Positions 8,466 through 18,800 of a stretch of 25,615 nt of DNA are shown here, piece after piece. A program made the position numbers and the translations under genes. Each line of letters begins with the position of its first letter. The stretch's first letter is position 1. The notes below the pieces were generated by a model. That model was given only the letters and a program-made list of their open reading frames with translations. It ran no database searches and was not told the origin of the DNA. This DNA is from a virus: positions 1-25,615 of the IMG/VR virus record IMGVR_UViG_3300024339_000079; one strand, given 5' to 3'.

Positions 8466-10464
8466 ATGGAAAAAATGGACAATAGCAGATGCTGGTACAA
8501 TTAAAGACATTGCTGACACTGCTAAAGAACTAGCTGAAGGACTTAAAACGGCGTCTGACCTTGCTGTAACTGCTACTACGGTGACAAAGTGGATAGCAGA
8601 ACTTGAATCAATTAATCCATTTATAAAGGCATTAGAATTAATTGCCGATGAACTAATTAAAGCTATCCAAGATACGAGAAATGCAGGATACTATTATCTC
8701 CTTGTTGATCCTTATTCTGGAAGACCTAATGTTACACCAATTAATACAAAAGTTAAGGGGTTTGAATGGTGTAGGAATAGTTCCGGACAACGATTATATT
8801 GGAATCCTAACTCAGAAAATCCAGAAGCTTCAATCACCATAAGTGTTCCACCATTTTTATCATCAACATTTGAACCCAAGTTAACGACACCACGAAAAAT
8901 AGTAGTGGGTGGATATAATCCATATGTGGATCAAATGATTGATCCTTTTACTTCCATGACTCCGTATCCAACATATTCGGCGACAAAGGTAGTTGAAACT
9001 ATAGTGGGAGCATTTGGAGATGAAGGAGATGTTGCAAAATATGAAGCAAAGGATGGGGAGTTTCGGCAGGGAAAACCTGACACTGGTGACATAGTATTTA
9101 ATGATGAAGGTGTAGCGTTTACTGGATGGGATAGGGACATAAAATTCGGATTACAATTATGGAATATGGGTGCTATGAAAGCAGACGGGAAAGACCACGA
9201 TGATACAGCCAGGAAAAATGGAGGATGGAAAATTGATAGGGAGAAAATTAATATTAAAATCCAATCAGGACGACCAAATGCGCAAGGGTCTTCAGTTGAA
9301 ATTGAAAAAATAACCTATGGAGGAAAGACTTTAAAGATTGAATCTGCGAGTTCAGCTTTAGTATTTATTATAGCTGCTCCATCGTATAAGGTGTTCGCAG
9401 AAAGTATGCAAGCTTTTGCGAAATTATTTTCAGATATTCCAGATTTCGCGGATTCGTCTGTTCAAAATATTATGGATCATTATAATGACATTTTTGTAAC
9501 ACCAAAAGCACAAGTAATCAACATGACTATGTGTGATTCAAAATATGGATTATTCACAGTAGGAGATGTTATAAGAGGAGAGCGTGGGGGATTGGGTATA
9601 ATAACAAAAGTAGACAAGATAGTTGTAACTTCAATGGTTGCTATGATGAATTATACACTAACAGATGATCGGGGTGAGACAAAACTTAAATATCAAGAAG
9701 TTGATTCGAATAGTAGTGGACGATATAAAGATATGGAAATAACACTAACTCCTATTGCCACCAAAGAGGCGTCAAATATAGAGAGTTGGGTTATAAATGA
9801 TGCAGTGTATGAACAAGAAGCTAGAGGTATTTGGGGAACTGCTGCTGAAAATTATCCAAACTATCAGATTAAGGGTCAAGATACTATGACTTATCCAGGT
9901 GATCGTTCAAGGAGTGGAGAGAAGAGAAACTTGGGAGGAGAAATATCGAAAAGAATATATCCAAAATATGGTACAGTGGCTTTAGAAAAATTAGAAATTC
10001 CACTTGAGCCTGTAGCACCAAATTTTAGTGGAATTCAAATGAGTCAATGTATTCCACATTGGAATACATTTTTTGATCTGTTGGAAAATTTTGTAGTGGG
10101 AGTAAAGGGGTATATTAGTACACCAACAGATTTTATTCAAGATCAAATTGATATGCTTAACAGAGTTGTAAAAGAATTAGAAGATATGATAAAGACTATT
10201 GAGAAGTTTTTAAAATTCTTCTCAGTAGATTTATCCAAAATGGGAATATATGCTGTTCATATAAAAGGTAATACAGCTGGAAATGCGGGGCTAGCATCTG
10301 CAATTGGAAATGCTGATGGTTTACCAACAGGTTTGGATTATGCTGCTGGTATTGTATTTGTTGGAATGGACATTGCAGGAGTAAATGCACTTGATTTAAC
10401 TTTAGCTAATCTTATAATGGGAACGGGTGGAACGGCAGCAGAAACAGAGCTGGCGGAACTTTAG
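8458..10464 (+). CDS. Unidentified virion protein with helical ends (668 aa)
   Basis: Not assigned to a named family. The N-terminal 90 residues are helical (IKDIADTAKELAEGLKTASD, PFIKALELIADELIKAIQDT). A beta-rich body follows: GYYYLLVDPYSGRPNVTPIN, GFEWCRNSSGQRLYWNP, VGGYNPYVDQMIDPF, then FTVGDVIRGERGGLGIITKV, which looks like a beta-barrel core. The C-terminal 130 residues hold a long amphipathic helix (QIDMLNRVVKELEDMIKTIE), then GIYAVHIKG and the less polar DYAAGIVFVGMDIAGVN, ending in a Gly/Ala-rich, acidic tail. The helix followed by a hydrophobic AAGxVFV segment resembles the ends of some phage tail structural proteins I have seen, without a firm function. The start overlaps the 58-aa gene by 8 bases, with AAGGA at 8449-8453. 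A 56-base gap separates it from gp25. Confidence 0.7.
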   Translation: MAEWKKWTIADAGTIKDIADTAKELAEGLKTASDLAVTATTVTKWIAELESINPFIKALELIADELIKAIQDTRNAGYYYLLVDPYSGRPNVTPINTKVKGFEWCRNSSGQRLYWNPNSENPEASITISVPPFLSSTFEPKLTTPRKIVVGGYNPYVDQMIDPFTSMTPYPTYSATKVVETIVGAFGDEGDVAKYEAKDGEFRQGKPDTGDIVFNDEGVAFTGWDRDIKFGLQLWNMGAMKADGKDHDDTARKNGGWKIDREKINIKIQSGRPNAQGSSVEIEKITYGGKTLKIESASSALVFIIAAPSYKVFAESMQAFAKLFSDIPDFADSSVQNIMDHYNDIFVTPKAQVINMTMCDSKYGLFTVGDVIRGERGGLGIITKVDKIVVTSMVAMMNYTLTDDRGETKLKYQEVDSNSSGRYKDMEITLTPIATKEASNIESWVINDAVYEQEARGIWGTAAENYPNYQIKGQDTMTYPGDRSRSGEKRNLGGEISKRIYPKYGTVALEKLEIPLEPVAPNFSGIQMSQCIPHWNTFFDLLENFVVGVKGYISTPTDFIQDQIDMLNRVVKELEDMIKTIEKFLKFFSVDLSKMGIYAVHIKGNTAGNAGLASAIGNADGLPTGLDYAAGIVFVGMDIAGVNALDLTLANLIMGTGGTAAETELAEL

Positions 10465-10520
10465 AGTAGATCAATTTTTTAAACGAATGTGTAAAGAACT
10501 AAATAGTATAAGGGAATAAT
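10465..10520 (+). other. Short intergenic gap before gp25
   Basis: This 56-base AT-rich gap separates the unassigned block from the wedge genes. It contains AAGGGA just before the gp25 ATG, a usable ribosome site, and a CTAAATA at 10499-10505 that is too close to the start to serve convincingly as a promoter. I see no hairpin terminator. Confidence 0.5.
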
Positions 10521-10913
10521 ATGGCTGTAAAACACGGAAAAGATTACGTAGATTTCGACATGGACTTCACTCCTCATCCTGCGCACGGAGATCTATCGCA
10601 AGTTAAAAAAAATAATGTTATTAATCGGTCTATTAATAATATAATGAAAACAAATGCGTATGAAAGATTATTTCAACCAGATGTTCAAGGTGGAATATCA
10701 AATTTGCTATTTGAAAATTTTGGCCCCTTAACTGATTCAAGATTACAATCAGCTATAAAACATGCAATTAATACGTATGAACCTAGAGCCATTGTTAAGA
10801 AAGTAGACATAACACGGCTAGAAGATGATAACGCATATCAAATCTACATTGAATATCAACCGGATAATAGTTCGGAAACAGCAAGTACAGAAGTTTACTT
10901 GGAAAGGGCATAA
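10521..10913 (+). CDS. 25: Baseplate wedge subunit gp25
   Basis: Product of 130 aa, against 132 aa for T4 gp25. This is the most conserved sheath-initiator protein of contractile tails. It binds gp6 in the wedge and provides the strand onto which the first sheath subunit locks. The gp25 motif is plain: YVDFDMDFTPHP near the N-terminus, VINRSINNIMKTNAYERLFQ, then GISNLLFENFGPLT, and the hallmark EPR triplet at residues 87-89 in INTYEPRAIVKKVDI. AAGGGA just upstream serves as ribosome site. The gp6 start lies five bases after the stop, the same 25-6 order as in other contractile tails. Confidence 0.95.
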   Translation: MAVKHGKDYVDFDMDFTPHPAHGDLSQVKKNNVINRSINNIMKTNAYERLFQPDVQGGISNLLFENFGPLTDSRLQSAIKHAINTYEPRAIVKKVDITRLEDDNAYQIYIEYQPDNSSETASTEVYLERA

Positions 10914-10918
10914 AGAAG

Positions 10919-12802
10919 ATGGCTAGTACAGAAGGAAAACTTAATGTATCGGAATTAGATTTTACTCAAATTAAAGAAAATCTAATAGGCTTCATGCAAA
11001 ACCAAGCTGAATTTGTTGGTTATAATTTTAGAGGTTCATCTTTTGATGTTCTTCTTGATGTGTTAGCATACAATACACACTATAATGCTTATTATGCAAA
11101 TATGGTGGCTAATGAAATGTTTTTAGATTCCGCTACACTTAGAAATTCAGTAGTTGCGAGGGCGAAACACTTAGGATATTTACCAAGATCCGCAAAGGGA
11201 TCAAAAGCGTATGTTAATCTCACCATTACCCCAGCTGATGATCCTGCGGTCATAACTATTCCAAAAAATTCTAAATTTCAGGGAAGTGTAGATGGTGTTA
11301 ATTATATTTGGTGTACATCTAATGCTCATGCCATTAATATTAATGCTAACCTTATCTACACAGCAACTAATGTTGAACTCACTCAAGGAATTCCAGTTTC
11401 ATTTAGATATACAGCCGCAACTGCAGATGTAGATCAAAGATATCTTTTTCCTAATGCGAACGTTGATACAGATACTATGACTGTAACAGTTCAAACTTCA
11501 GCTACTGAATCAGCATCATTTGCATATGCTTTAGCAAATGACATTACTACTGTTAATTCTACTTCTAAAAGTTATTTTTTAGATGAAGCTGATGATGGTT
11601 TATATGAAGTACAATTTGGAGATGGTATATTAGGAAAAGAAATATCAAACGGAAATATTATCACATTATCAGGTTTGATAACAGATGCTAATGCAACTAA
11701 TGGATGTAAATCCTTTTCTATCGTAACTGATGTTGGGGGATATTCTAATGTTAAAATATCTACAGTCTCAGCAGCAGGTGGGGGTGTACCATCCGCCGAT
11801 ATAGAAGAAATTAAATTTCAAGCTCCCAAAAGCTTTGATGCACAAAATCGATGTGTTACAGTTTTTGATTATATAAGTTTAATTAAAAGAGATTATCCAA
11901 ATGCTCAATCAGTAGTAGCTTGGGGGGGAGAAGATAACGACCCACCTATCTATGGAAAAGTTTATGTAGCAATTAAACCAAGAATAGGTTCTACTCTATC
12001 TACCGCCCAAAAAGAAGCAATCGAAAAATCAATATTAGCTAAACGTAATGTTGTTGGTGTAACTTCTGTAGTTGTAGATCCAGATTATATGTATTTGAAA
12101 GTTGATACTACAGTAAAATATGATTCAGCCTTAACATCTAATAGTGCAGCATCACTTAAACAAACTGTAACTTCAACGGTTCGAAATTTCGGCGCGAGTA
12201 ATTTAAAAGATTTCGATCAAGCATTTAGATATTCTAATTTAGTTAAATTAATAGACGAATCAGAAATTTCTATTAGAAGTAATCAAACTGCTGTTTCAAT
12301 AAAAAGGTTTTTGTATCCATTACTAGGATATACAGCAGCATATTCTTTAAAATTTTCAAATGAAATATATCACCCTTCAAATACTTTTTGGGGATCGATA
12401 TCAAGTAGTACATTTTCTTATCGTGATCTCGCGAATACTGTATGGCCTGATTGTAGGTTTCAAGATGAAAATGGATATATTCAAGCGTATAGGAAATTTG
12501 GTCTAGATAGAATTCTTGTTGCAAATAATATAGGAACAATTACTTATTCAAGTGGAGAAATACAGCTTACTGGATTTAAACCAGAAGCTATTGGAGCAAT
12601 CGAAACAGGAAATACGGAATTTATGACAGTTTCGATTATACCTGCATCCTCTGATGTTAAACCTGTGCGAGAACAAATTATATTAATGGCAGATGAAGAT
12701 GTTACTGTTACTATGGTAGATGATTCACCTTCAGGGACATATATGTCGGGAGTGCATAGCAAGACCGATGGTTCAACACTCCGCACCGGATATGAGAAAT
12801 AA
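10919..12802 (+). CDS. 6: Baseplate wedge subunit gp6
   Basis: Product of 627 aa, close to T4 gp6 (660 aa). gp6 dimers form the continuous inner ring that ties the six wedges together; it belongs to the baseplate J-like family. The N-terminal region is strongly typical: LDFTQIKENLIGFMQNQAEF, SSFDVLLDVLAYNTHYNAYY, ANMVANEMFLDSATLRNSVV and KHLGYLPRSAKGSKAYV (about residues 14-102). A beta domain follows with YEVQFGDGILGKEI. The J-like core has FDAQNRCVTVFDYISLIKRD, YPNAQSVVAWGGEDNDPPIY and GKVYVAIKPR (about residues 303-355). The last third is beta-rich. It starts five bases after gp25 and ends three bases before the next gene. Confidence 0.95.
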   Translation: MASTEGKLNVSELDFTQIKENLIGFMQNQAEFVGYNFRGSSFDVLLDVLAYNTHYNAYYANMVANEMFLDSATLRNSVVARAKHLGYLPRSAKGSKAYVNLTITPADDPAVITIPKNSKFQGSVDGVNYIWCTSNAHAININANLIYTATNVELTQGIPVSFRYTAATADVDQRYLFPNANVDTDTMTVTVQTSATESASFAYALANDITTVNSTSKSYFLDEADDGLYEVQFGDGILGKEISNGNIITLSGLITDANATNGCKSFSIVTDVGGYSNVKISTVSAAGGGVPSADIEEIKFQAPKSFDAQNRCVTVFDYISLIKRDYPNAQSVVAWGGEDNDPPIYGKVYVAIKPRIGSTLSTAQKEAIEKSILAKRNVVGVTSVVVDPDYMYLKVDTTVKYDSALTSNSAASLKQTVTSTVRNFGASNLKDFDQAFRYSNLVKLIDESEISIRSNQTAVSIKRFLYPLLGYTAAYSLKFSNEIYHPSNTFWGSISSSTFSYRDLANTVWPDCRFQDENGYIQAYRKFGLDRILVANNIGTITYSSGEIQLTGFKPEAIGAIETGNTEFMTVSIIPASSDVKPVREQIILMADEDVTVTMVDDSPSGTYMSGVHSKTDGSTLRTGYEK

Positions 12803-12805
12803 TAA

Positions 12806-15800
12806 ATGGCTGAAAAGAAAATAAAAGATAGAAAGGATATTTCAACGTTAATAGAAACTCTAGTGCCGGAGTTTGTAACAGCGGAACATCCGAAGATGAA
12901 AATCTTCATCGAAAAATATTATGAGTTTATGGAATCCCATCAAGTTTATTTTGAGGGAATTAATTTCAATGAATATAAACTTGTACAAGAAGGTATCGAT
13001 GACGCTTCAATAGAACCAGACTATTGGATTTTTGAAGATGAGATTAATACAAAATTGATGCCGGATGGTGATCCTAATGAATTCTATGATCCAAAGGTTT
13101 TAGAAGCTGCAATAGTAAATCACCGTATCCAATTAGAATCACAACGTGATACCTCAAAAGATAATGAATTACAATTTGTAATAGGTGAAACTGTTTATGG
13201 TAATACTACCGATGCAGAAGCGATTATTACTGGTGTATCAGGAAACACTATTGCCTTTTTAAAACCTACCACTAATACAAATTTCACATACGGCGAAGAA
13301 CTTACAGGAGTTGATTCTCGTGCTTGGACAACCTTTGCTAATGGTGTTTTAGCTGGTGTTTTTCCAGAAGGATCTATAGAGGGGTTTCGTTCAAGGGGAG
13401 CAATTGCCGCCACAAAAGAATTGGTAGATTTACAAGATATTGATAGAACGGTAGAAGGTCTTATTGATGATTCTTGGAAGAAAGAATTTTATACTCATGT
13501 TCCCAAACAAACCGTAACAGACAGGAGAAAACTTCTTAAGCAAATGAAAGAAGTTTATCGATCAAAAGGTGGAGAGGCTTCTTTTGATTGGTTATTTAAA
13601 TCTCTTTTTAATTCTCAAGATGTAGATTATTATTATCCTAAAAATGACTTGATGAGATTGTCTGATGGTAAATGGATAAAAGATAAAACCGTTAAAATTT
13701 TGACGGATACCGCAAATAATATTCATTTATTTGAGGGTAAAACACTCAGAGGATTAACATCTAATGCAACAGCAATAGTAGAAAAAACTATTACCAAAAC
13801 AGTAGGTGCAGTTCAAGTTACTGAATTGTATTTGTCTAAAATTGTTAAAGGTACAGACCGGTATGGAACTTTAGGATATTTTCAAACATATGAAGCAGTT
13901 TCAACTGAACCAGATGCGAATAATGATGTAGCTCTTGGATTTTGTTCAGGAATTGTAGAAGATGTAACTATTGAATATGGTGGTAGTAACTATGCACTTG
14001 GAGATGAATTAATATTTGTTGCTGGTGGTGGAGCAGAGGCTAAAGCCGAAGTTACTGAACTTGTAGATGATATACTTAAAGGATTTCGTTTAATAGATTC
14101 TGGTGATGGATATTTTGTAGGAGATACTTTAGATTTTATTGATGGGGGTACTGGTGGTGCTGGTGCAGCTGCAACTGTTGGTACTATTATCCCCACAGGA
14201 TCTGTTTTAAAAAATTCTGACCTAATTTATGATGTATCTTCATTAGCGATTAATTCCAATAATGTTATCAAGCCATTATATTCTAATTCCTCCTTGACTT
14301 TCACTGCTGGAATTAAAGAATCTTCCGGTAAAGTATGGGGTTCTACAGGGCCATTTTTTAACTCACAATTTTTTGCAGTAGGTGATCTTCTCAAAATACA
14401 AAAACATATTAAAAGTACCGAACACTTTACTGCTACTAGTGTTGGAACTACACTGACTCAAACAGGAACTACTGTTACTCTTTCAAATCCAGTTAGTCCA
14501 GAAGAAGCTATAAACATGATTGGTGGTAAAATTGTTTATGCAAATGGTAATAATAATATTATTGCTGGACAAGGAAATACTACTACACTTTATACTGTAG
14601 ATACACATACAATTAGTTCAGCTCAAAATTTTGATATTTATTATGGTGATGATTCGGTTCAAGGTACGGTTATAGGTGCGAATAGTAGTCTTGTGTTGTA
14701 CACTCTTAGTTCGATGTCTTATGATGAGAATTTTGGAAATCAAACTATACACAATTTCGCAAATAATGATTCGGTTATTTTATATGACACTAAAAAGAAT
14801 AGACTTCATGGTGCACTAAATGCCAATGCTAGTGATGCAGCATTAACACATACTGGACATACTTTTGATATAGGTAACACACCAGCAAATGTCACATCAA
14901 CTACAACAATTAATATAGGTGATGATTTTAGAGTGGGTGGAGGTTATGTTTCACAACAAGTTAATACATCTTATAACGTAGCTCCTGTATTAACTTATAC
15001 TAAACATGACTATGGTTCTATTAATACTCTTGCTATTACCAATGGTGGTCTTGGTTATAAACGTTTACCGTTAATTACGGTTGCTAATAACTTTATGATG
15101 AGTTTATCGAACTCATTAGAACACACAGGTTCTAATAATTCCTTGCTTAATGTAAACTTACATTCTTTTGATACGGGAACAATTACTCAATTAGGACAAA
15201 CTCTTACATTAAGTGGTGGATTATTTCCTGAAGTAGATTCAAATTTATTACACATAACATACGCAAATGGTGCTGAAAATTATATTACTACTGTAACTAA
15301 TACTACATCATTAGAAATGGCAAATACTGCAGACATTAGTTCAGCAGCTTCATATAATCTCACATACATGGCTGGTGCGAATACTTTTCCACATCATGCT
15401 CTTATCTATAATGATGATTATTCCTCAAGAGGATTAGTTTTAGATTTTATTGATGAACCCTCTAAATTCACATTTCCAAGAAGTCAAGGTTCAGTAAATG
15501 AAGGAACATATGTAGAAAAACCTGGACAAACAGGTTATATGAGAAAGGTAATTGCAAATGGTAATACCACTCTCCGTGTAGATATGACCACTAGTCAAGA
15601 TTTCTCTCCCGTAACTACTTTTCTACGAGTAGAGGGCTGGGGATCAGCGGCTGGTGAATTTGGAAGACTTCTTTTCGAAGATGGCTCTGCTATTTACCCA
15701 GAAGATTCCATAAGTTTCGTAGTACTAGAAGATGACTTCAGTCTTTTAACTGAGGATGGAAATCGTATATATGGTGAAGATGTTAGTAGTGATAGAATTA

Positions 15801-18800
15801 CTGCTCATGATGCATTGATTTCAACAACATATGCAGAAGGAACATTTACACAATCTAATAATATTATTACTGGAATTTCTACTATATTCCCTAATGAACT
15901 TGTACGTGGTACTTTTTCATATCTTGATAGTGAAGATGTAGTTATTGGAACATCCATCATTACAGGATATACCAACTCGACTTCTATTATTGTTGAAGAT
16001 TCTAACACAATATCTTCAGCAGCAAGTTATTCTATTTCGTATAATCCCACAATTGTTTATGGTTCTAATACTTCTGTCACAGCAGTAGCAAGTGGAGCGG
16101 GTAATAGAACAGTAACAGTAACCGAAGAAGGTCACAAAAAAACTGGTGTCAATAAAATTAAACTCATAGGTTCCGATAAAGAAATATTTAATGGAACTTA
16201 TACAATCGATTCCATAACTTCAAATACTTGGACTTATACTCTTCCTGAAGATACTTCAGATCAGCCAGGTACAGGACTCTCTGCGAAATTTGTACTTACC
16301 ACATATCTTGACAATGCTAACGCAGCTGTTATGGATACTTCATTAAAAGGTAATAATGCTATTATTGAAGTTGCTAGCATTGCGTCTGGATCAATCAAAG
16401 CATTAGCAGTTACAGATGTTGGAGCGGGATATTCTTCTAAACCTAGAGTTACTAATCCATCAGGTGATAATAATGCTTTACTAACAGCTGTTATTGGTGC
16501 ATTTGCTCAATATCCTGGAAAATATTATGGTACACAAGGAAGACTTGATGATGCACCTAGAATACAAGATAGTAGATATTATCAAAGTTTTTCTTATGTC
16601 TTAAAAGCACCTGTTGATACTACATCATATCGTGCTCATGTAGATAGGTTAGTCCATCCAGCTGGAATGAAGATGTTTGGAGAGTTGGCAATAAACCTTG
16701 AAGCTTCTGTAGAACTTTTTAAATCTGGTGTACACGCCGGATCTGATGGTAATCCAAAAGATGTAGATAATTATGATGACTCAGGATATGAATTGGGTCG
16801 ACCAGATTATTTACAACTTCATACTCCACGATTTCATCCTATTATTTTGACACGTCAGCAACACTTTAATATGGAGGTGAAAGAATATTTCCAACCAGAA
16901 GTAGAGATTTTTACAGCTGATGCACCACATCATGCAATGGATGGTAGGTTAGATGTTTCAGATGATGTGAACATGTTGAGAGAAGATTTTAGAGATGTTC
17001 AAGCAATGGTACGTACTATTGCTCCTCAACTATCTTATATAATGAATGATACTTTAGGAAATGATGAGCAATATGAAATAGGTGAAGTGGTATATCAAGG
17101 AGCTTCATATTTTACTAGAGCGAGACAAGCTGAAGTTTCTGGTTGGAATCATGCAACTAAAACACTAACTCTTATTAATCAAGTTCCTCTTGGGGATTTT
17201 GTATTAAATCTAAGTATCAAAGGTTATATCTCAGGATCAGATTATCCGATTCTTAAAGAAAATACTTTACCGTCGGGTACGATTACAGAACTAGAACATG
17301 ATATTCAATTGGGTGATACGGTACAAATTACTAGAGCAACAGAAGATTATTGGAATGGTGAATATGTAGTTCAAACAACCCCCACCACTAATACTTATAC
17401 TGTCTTTTTGGGGAGAGGTGATCCTGGAGAAAATGCTACCGCCACCGCGCAAACTGCACCAAGTGGGGGATCTTGGTTAAAAGTTGAAACGAAAACATTA
17501 GCCGATCCTTTCCGTGCTAGTTCTACCAATTATAATTCCCCCTTTAATGGAAATATTCTTTATGAACTTAATAATGGATTGTATGGTCAAATTCTTTTAG
17601 AATCTGGTGGATCTTTCCTTTATCCTAAAATACAATTTCCTGAAGCTGATTCTGGAACAGTTTCCATTGACATGAGTTTTAGTAGTGATCTTCTATTGGA
17701 AGATCATATTAATCCAGATACAGGAAATCATGAAGATGGATATGTCTTACATGAAGCACATGGTGAATCCGTAGGAATGGGTCCTACAAGATATATGGCT
17801 TTGGAAGATGATACAGAGGGAATTCAATGGAGTTATGAACGTGGTCTTCTTGGTCATGAAACTCTTAGTATTCCTTATATGGAAACAACCATAATATCAA
17901 CGAAAGTTGAATCTTTGCGAGAGGGTATTTTAACGGAGGATAATCTAAACAATATTGTATATGAAGATGTTCTTAATACCGTTTATATTCCAGGAATGGA
18001 ACCTGAATTAATTCCAGCAACAAGAATGGTTGTTGAGAGACCTCCTGTAAATTTCAATTTTGGTGAAGTAGAATACAACCTTGCAGATTCCATAGGTTGG
18101 CATTTGATGATGGAAGATGAAGATCACTTTATAGCAGAAGGTGATGAGACGACTGATGTATTACCAAGATTTCTTACAGAAGAAGGTCAACTCAGACAAG
18201 GAGCTTTTGACGTAGAGATACACCTTTTTGATCAAATGGGATATCATTTGATGATGGAAGATGATTCACACTTAATAGTTGAGGGTGATGAAGCTACAGA
18301 TTTAGCTAGATTTCTTACAGAAGAAGGACATGTTAAAAAACCATTTGGAGAAGTTCAATTCAACATTCCTCTACAAGTCAACAAGTATGATGATGAACAA
18401 TTAGCCTTAGAAAATACTAATCATCCACGAAATTGGGGAGAATATCATTATGGAGATTATTTTGAACAGAACGAACTCTTAGAATTTGAAACAGCTTCTG
18501 GTGGTGGTATCATTGGACTTAATTATATTCCAAATTCTATTCCTTGGGCTCATCATGAACTAGAATATGTTTTAGATGCAAATCTACAAAGTGAACTAAT
18601 TTCAACGGATCATGAATATGAAATTCAACGAGAAACTTCGTTGGGATATCATTTGATGATGGAAAATGAAGATCATTTTATAGTAGAAGGTGATGAGACG
18701 GCTGATGTATTACCTAGATTTCTTACAGAAGAGGGGCATGTCAAAAAATCAGATCTTAAAGAAATATTTATAGACAGATCAGGTATTTATGCCGATAACC

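Noticed and set aside
10499-10505. CTAAATA as a late promoter for gp25
   Set aside because: The box is only about 15 bases before the ATG, leaving almost no leader and placing the ribosome site at the expected transcription start.
12544-12909. Antisense open frame of 121 aa across the gp6/giant gene junction
   Set aside because: Both forward genes are well supported here, and the reverse frame has no independent signals.
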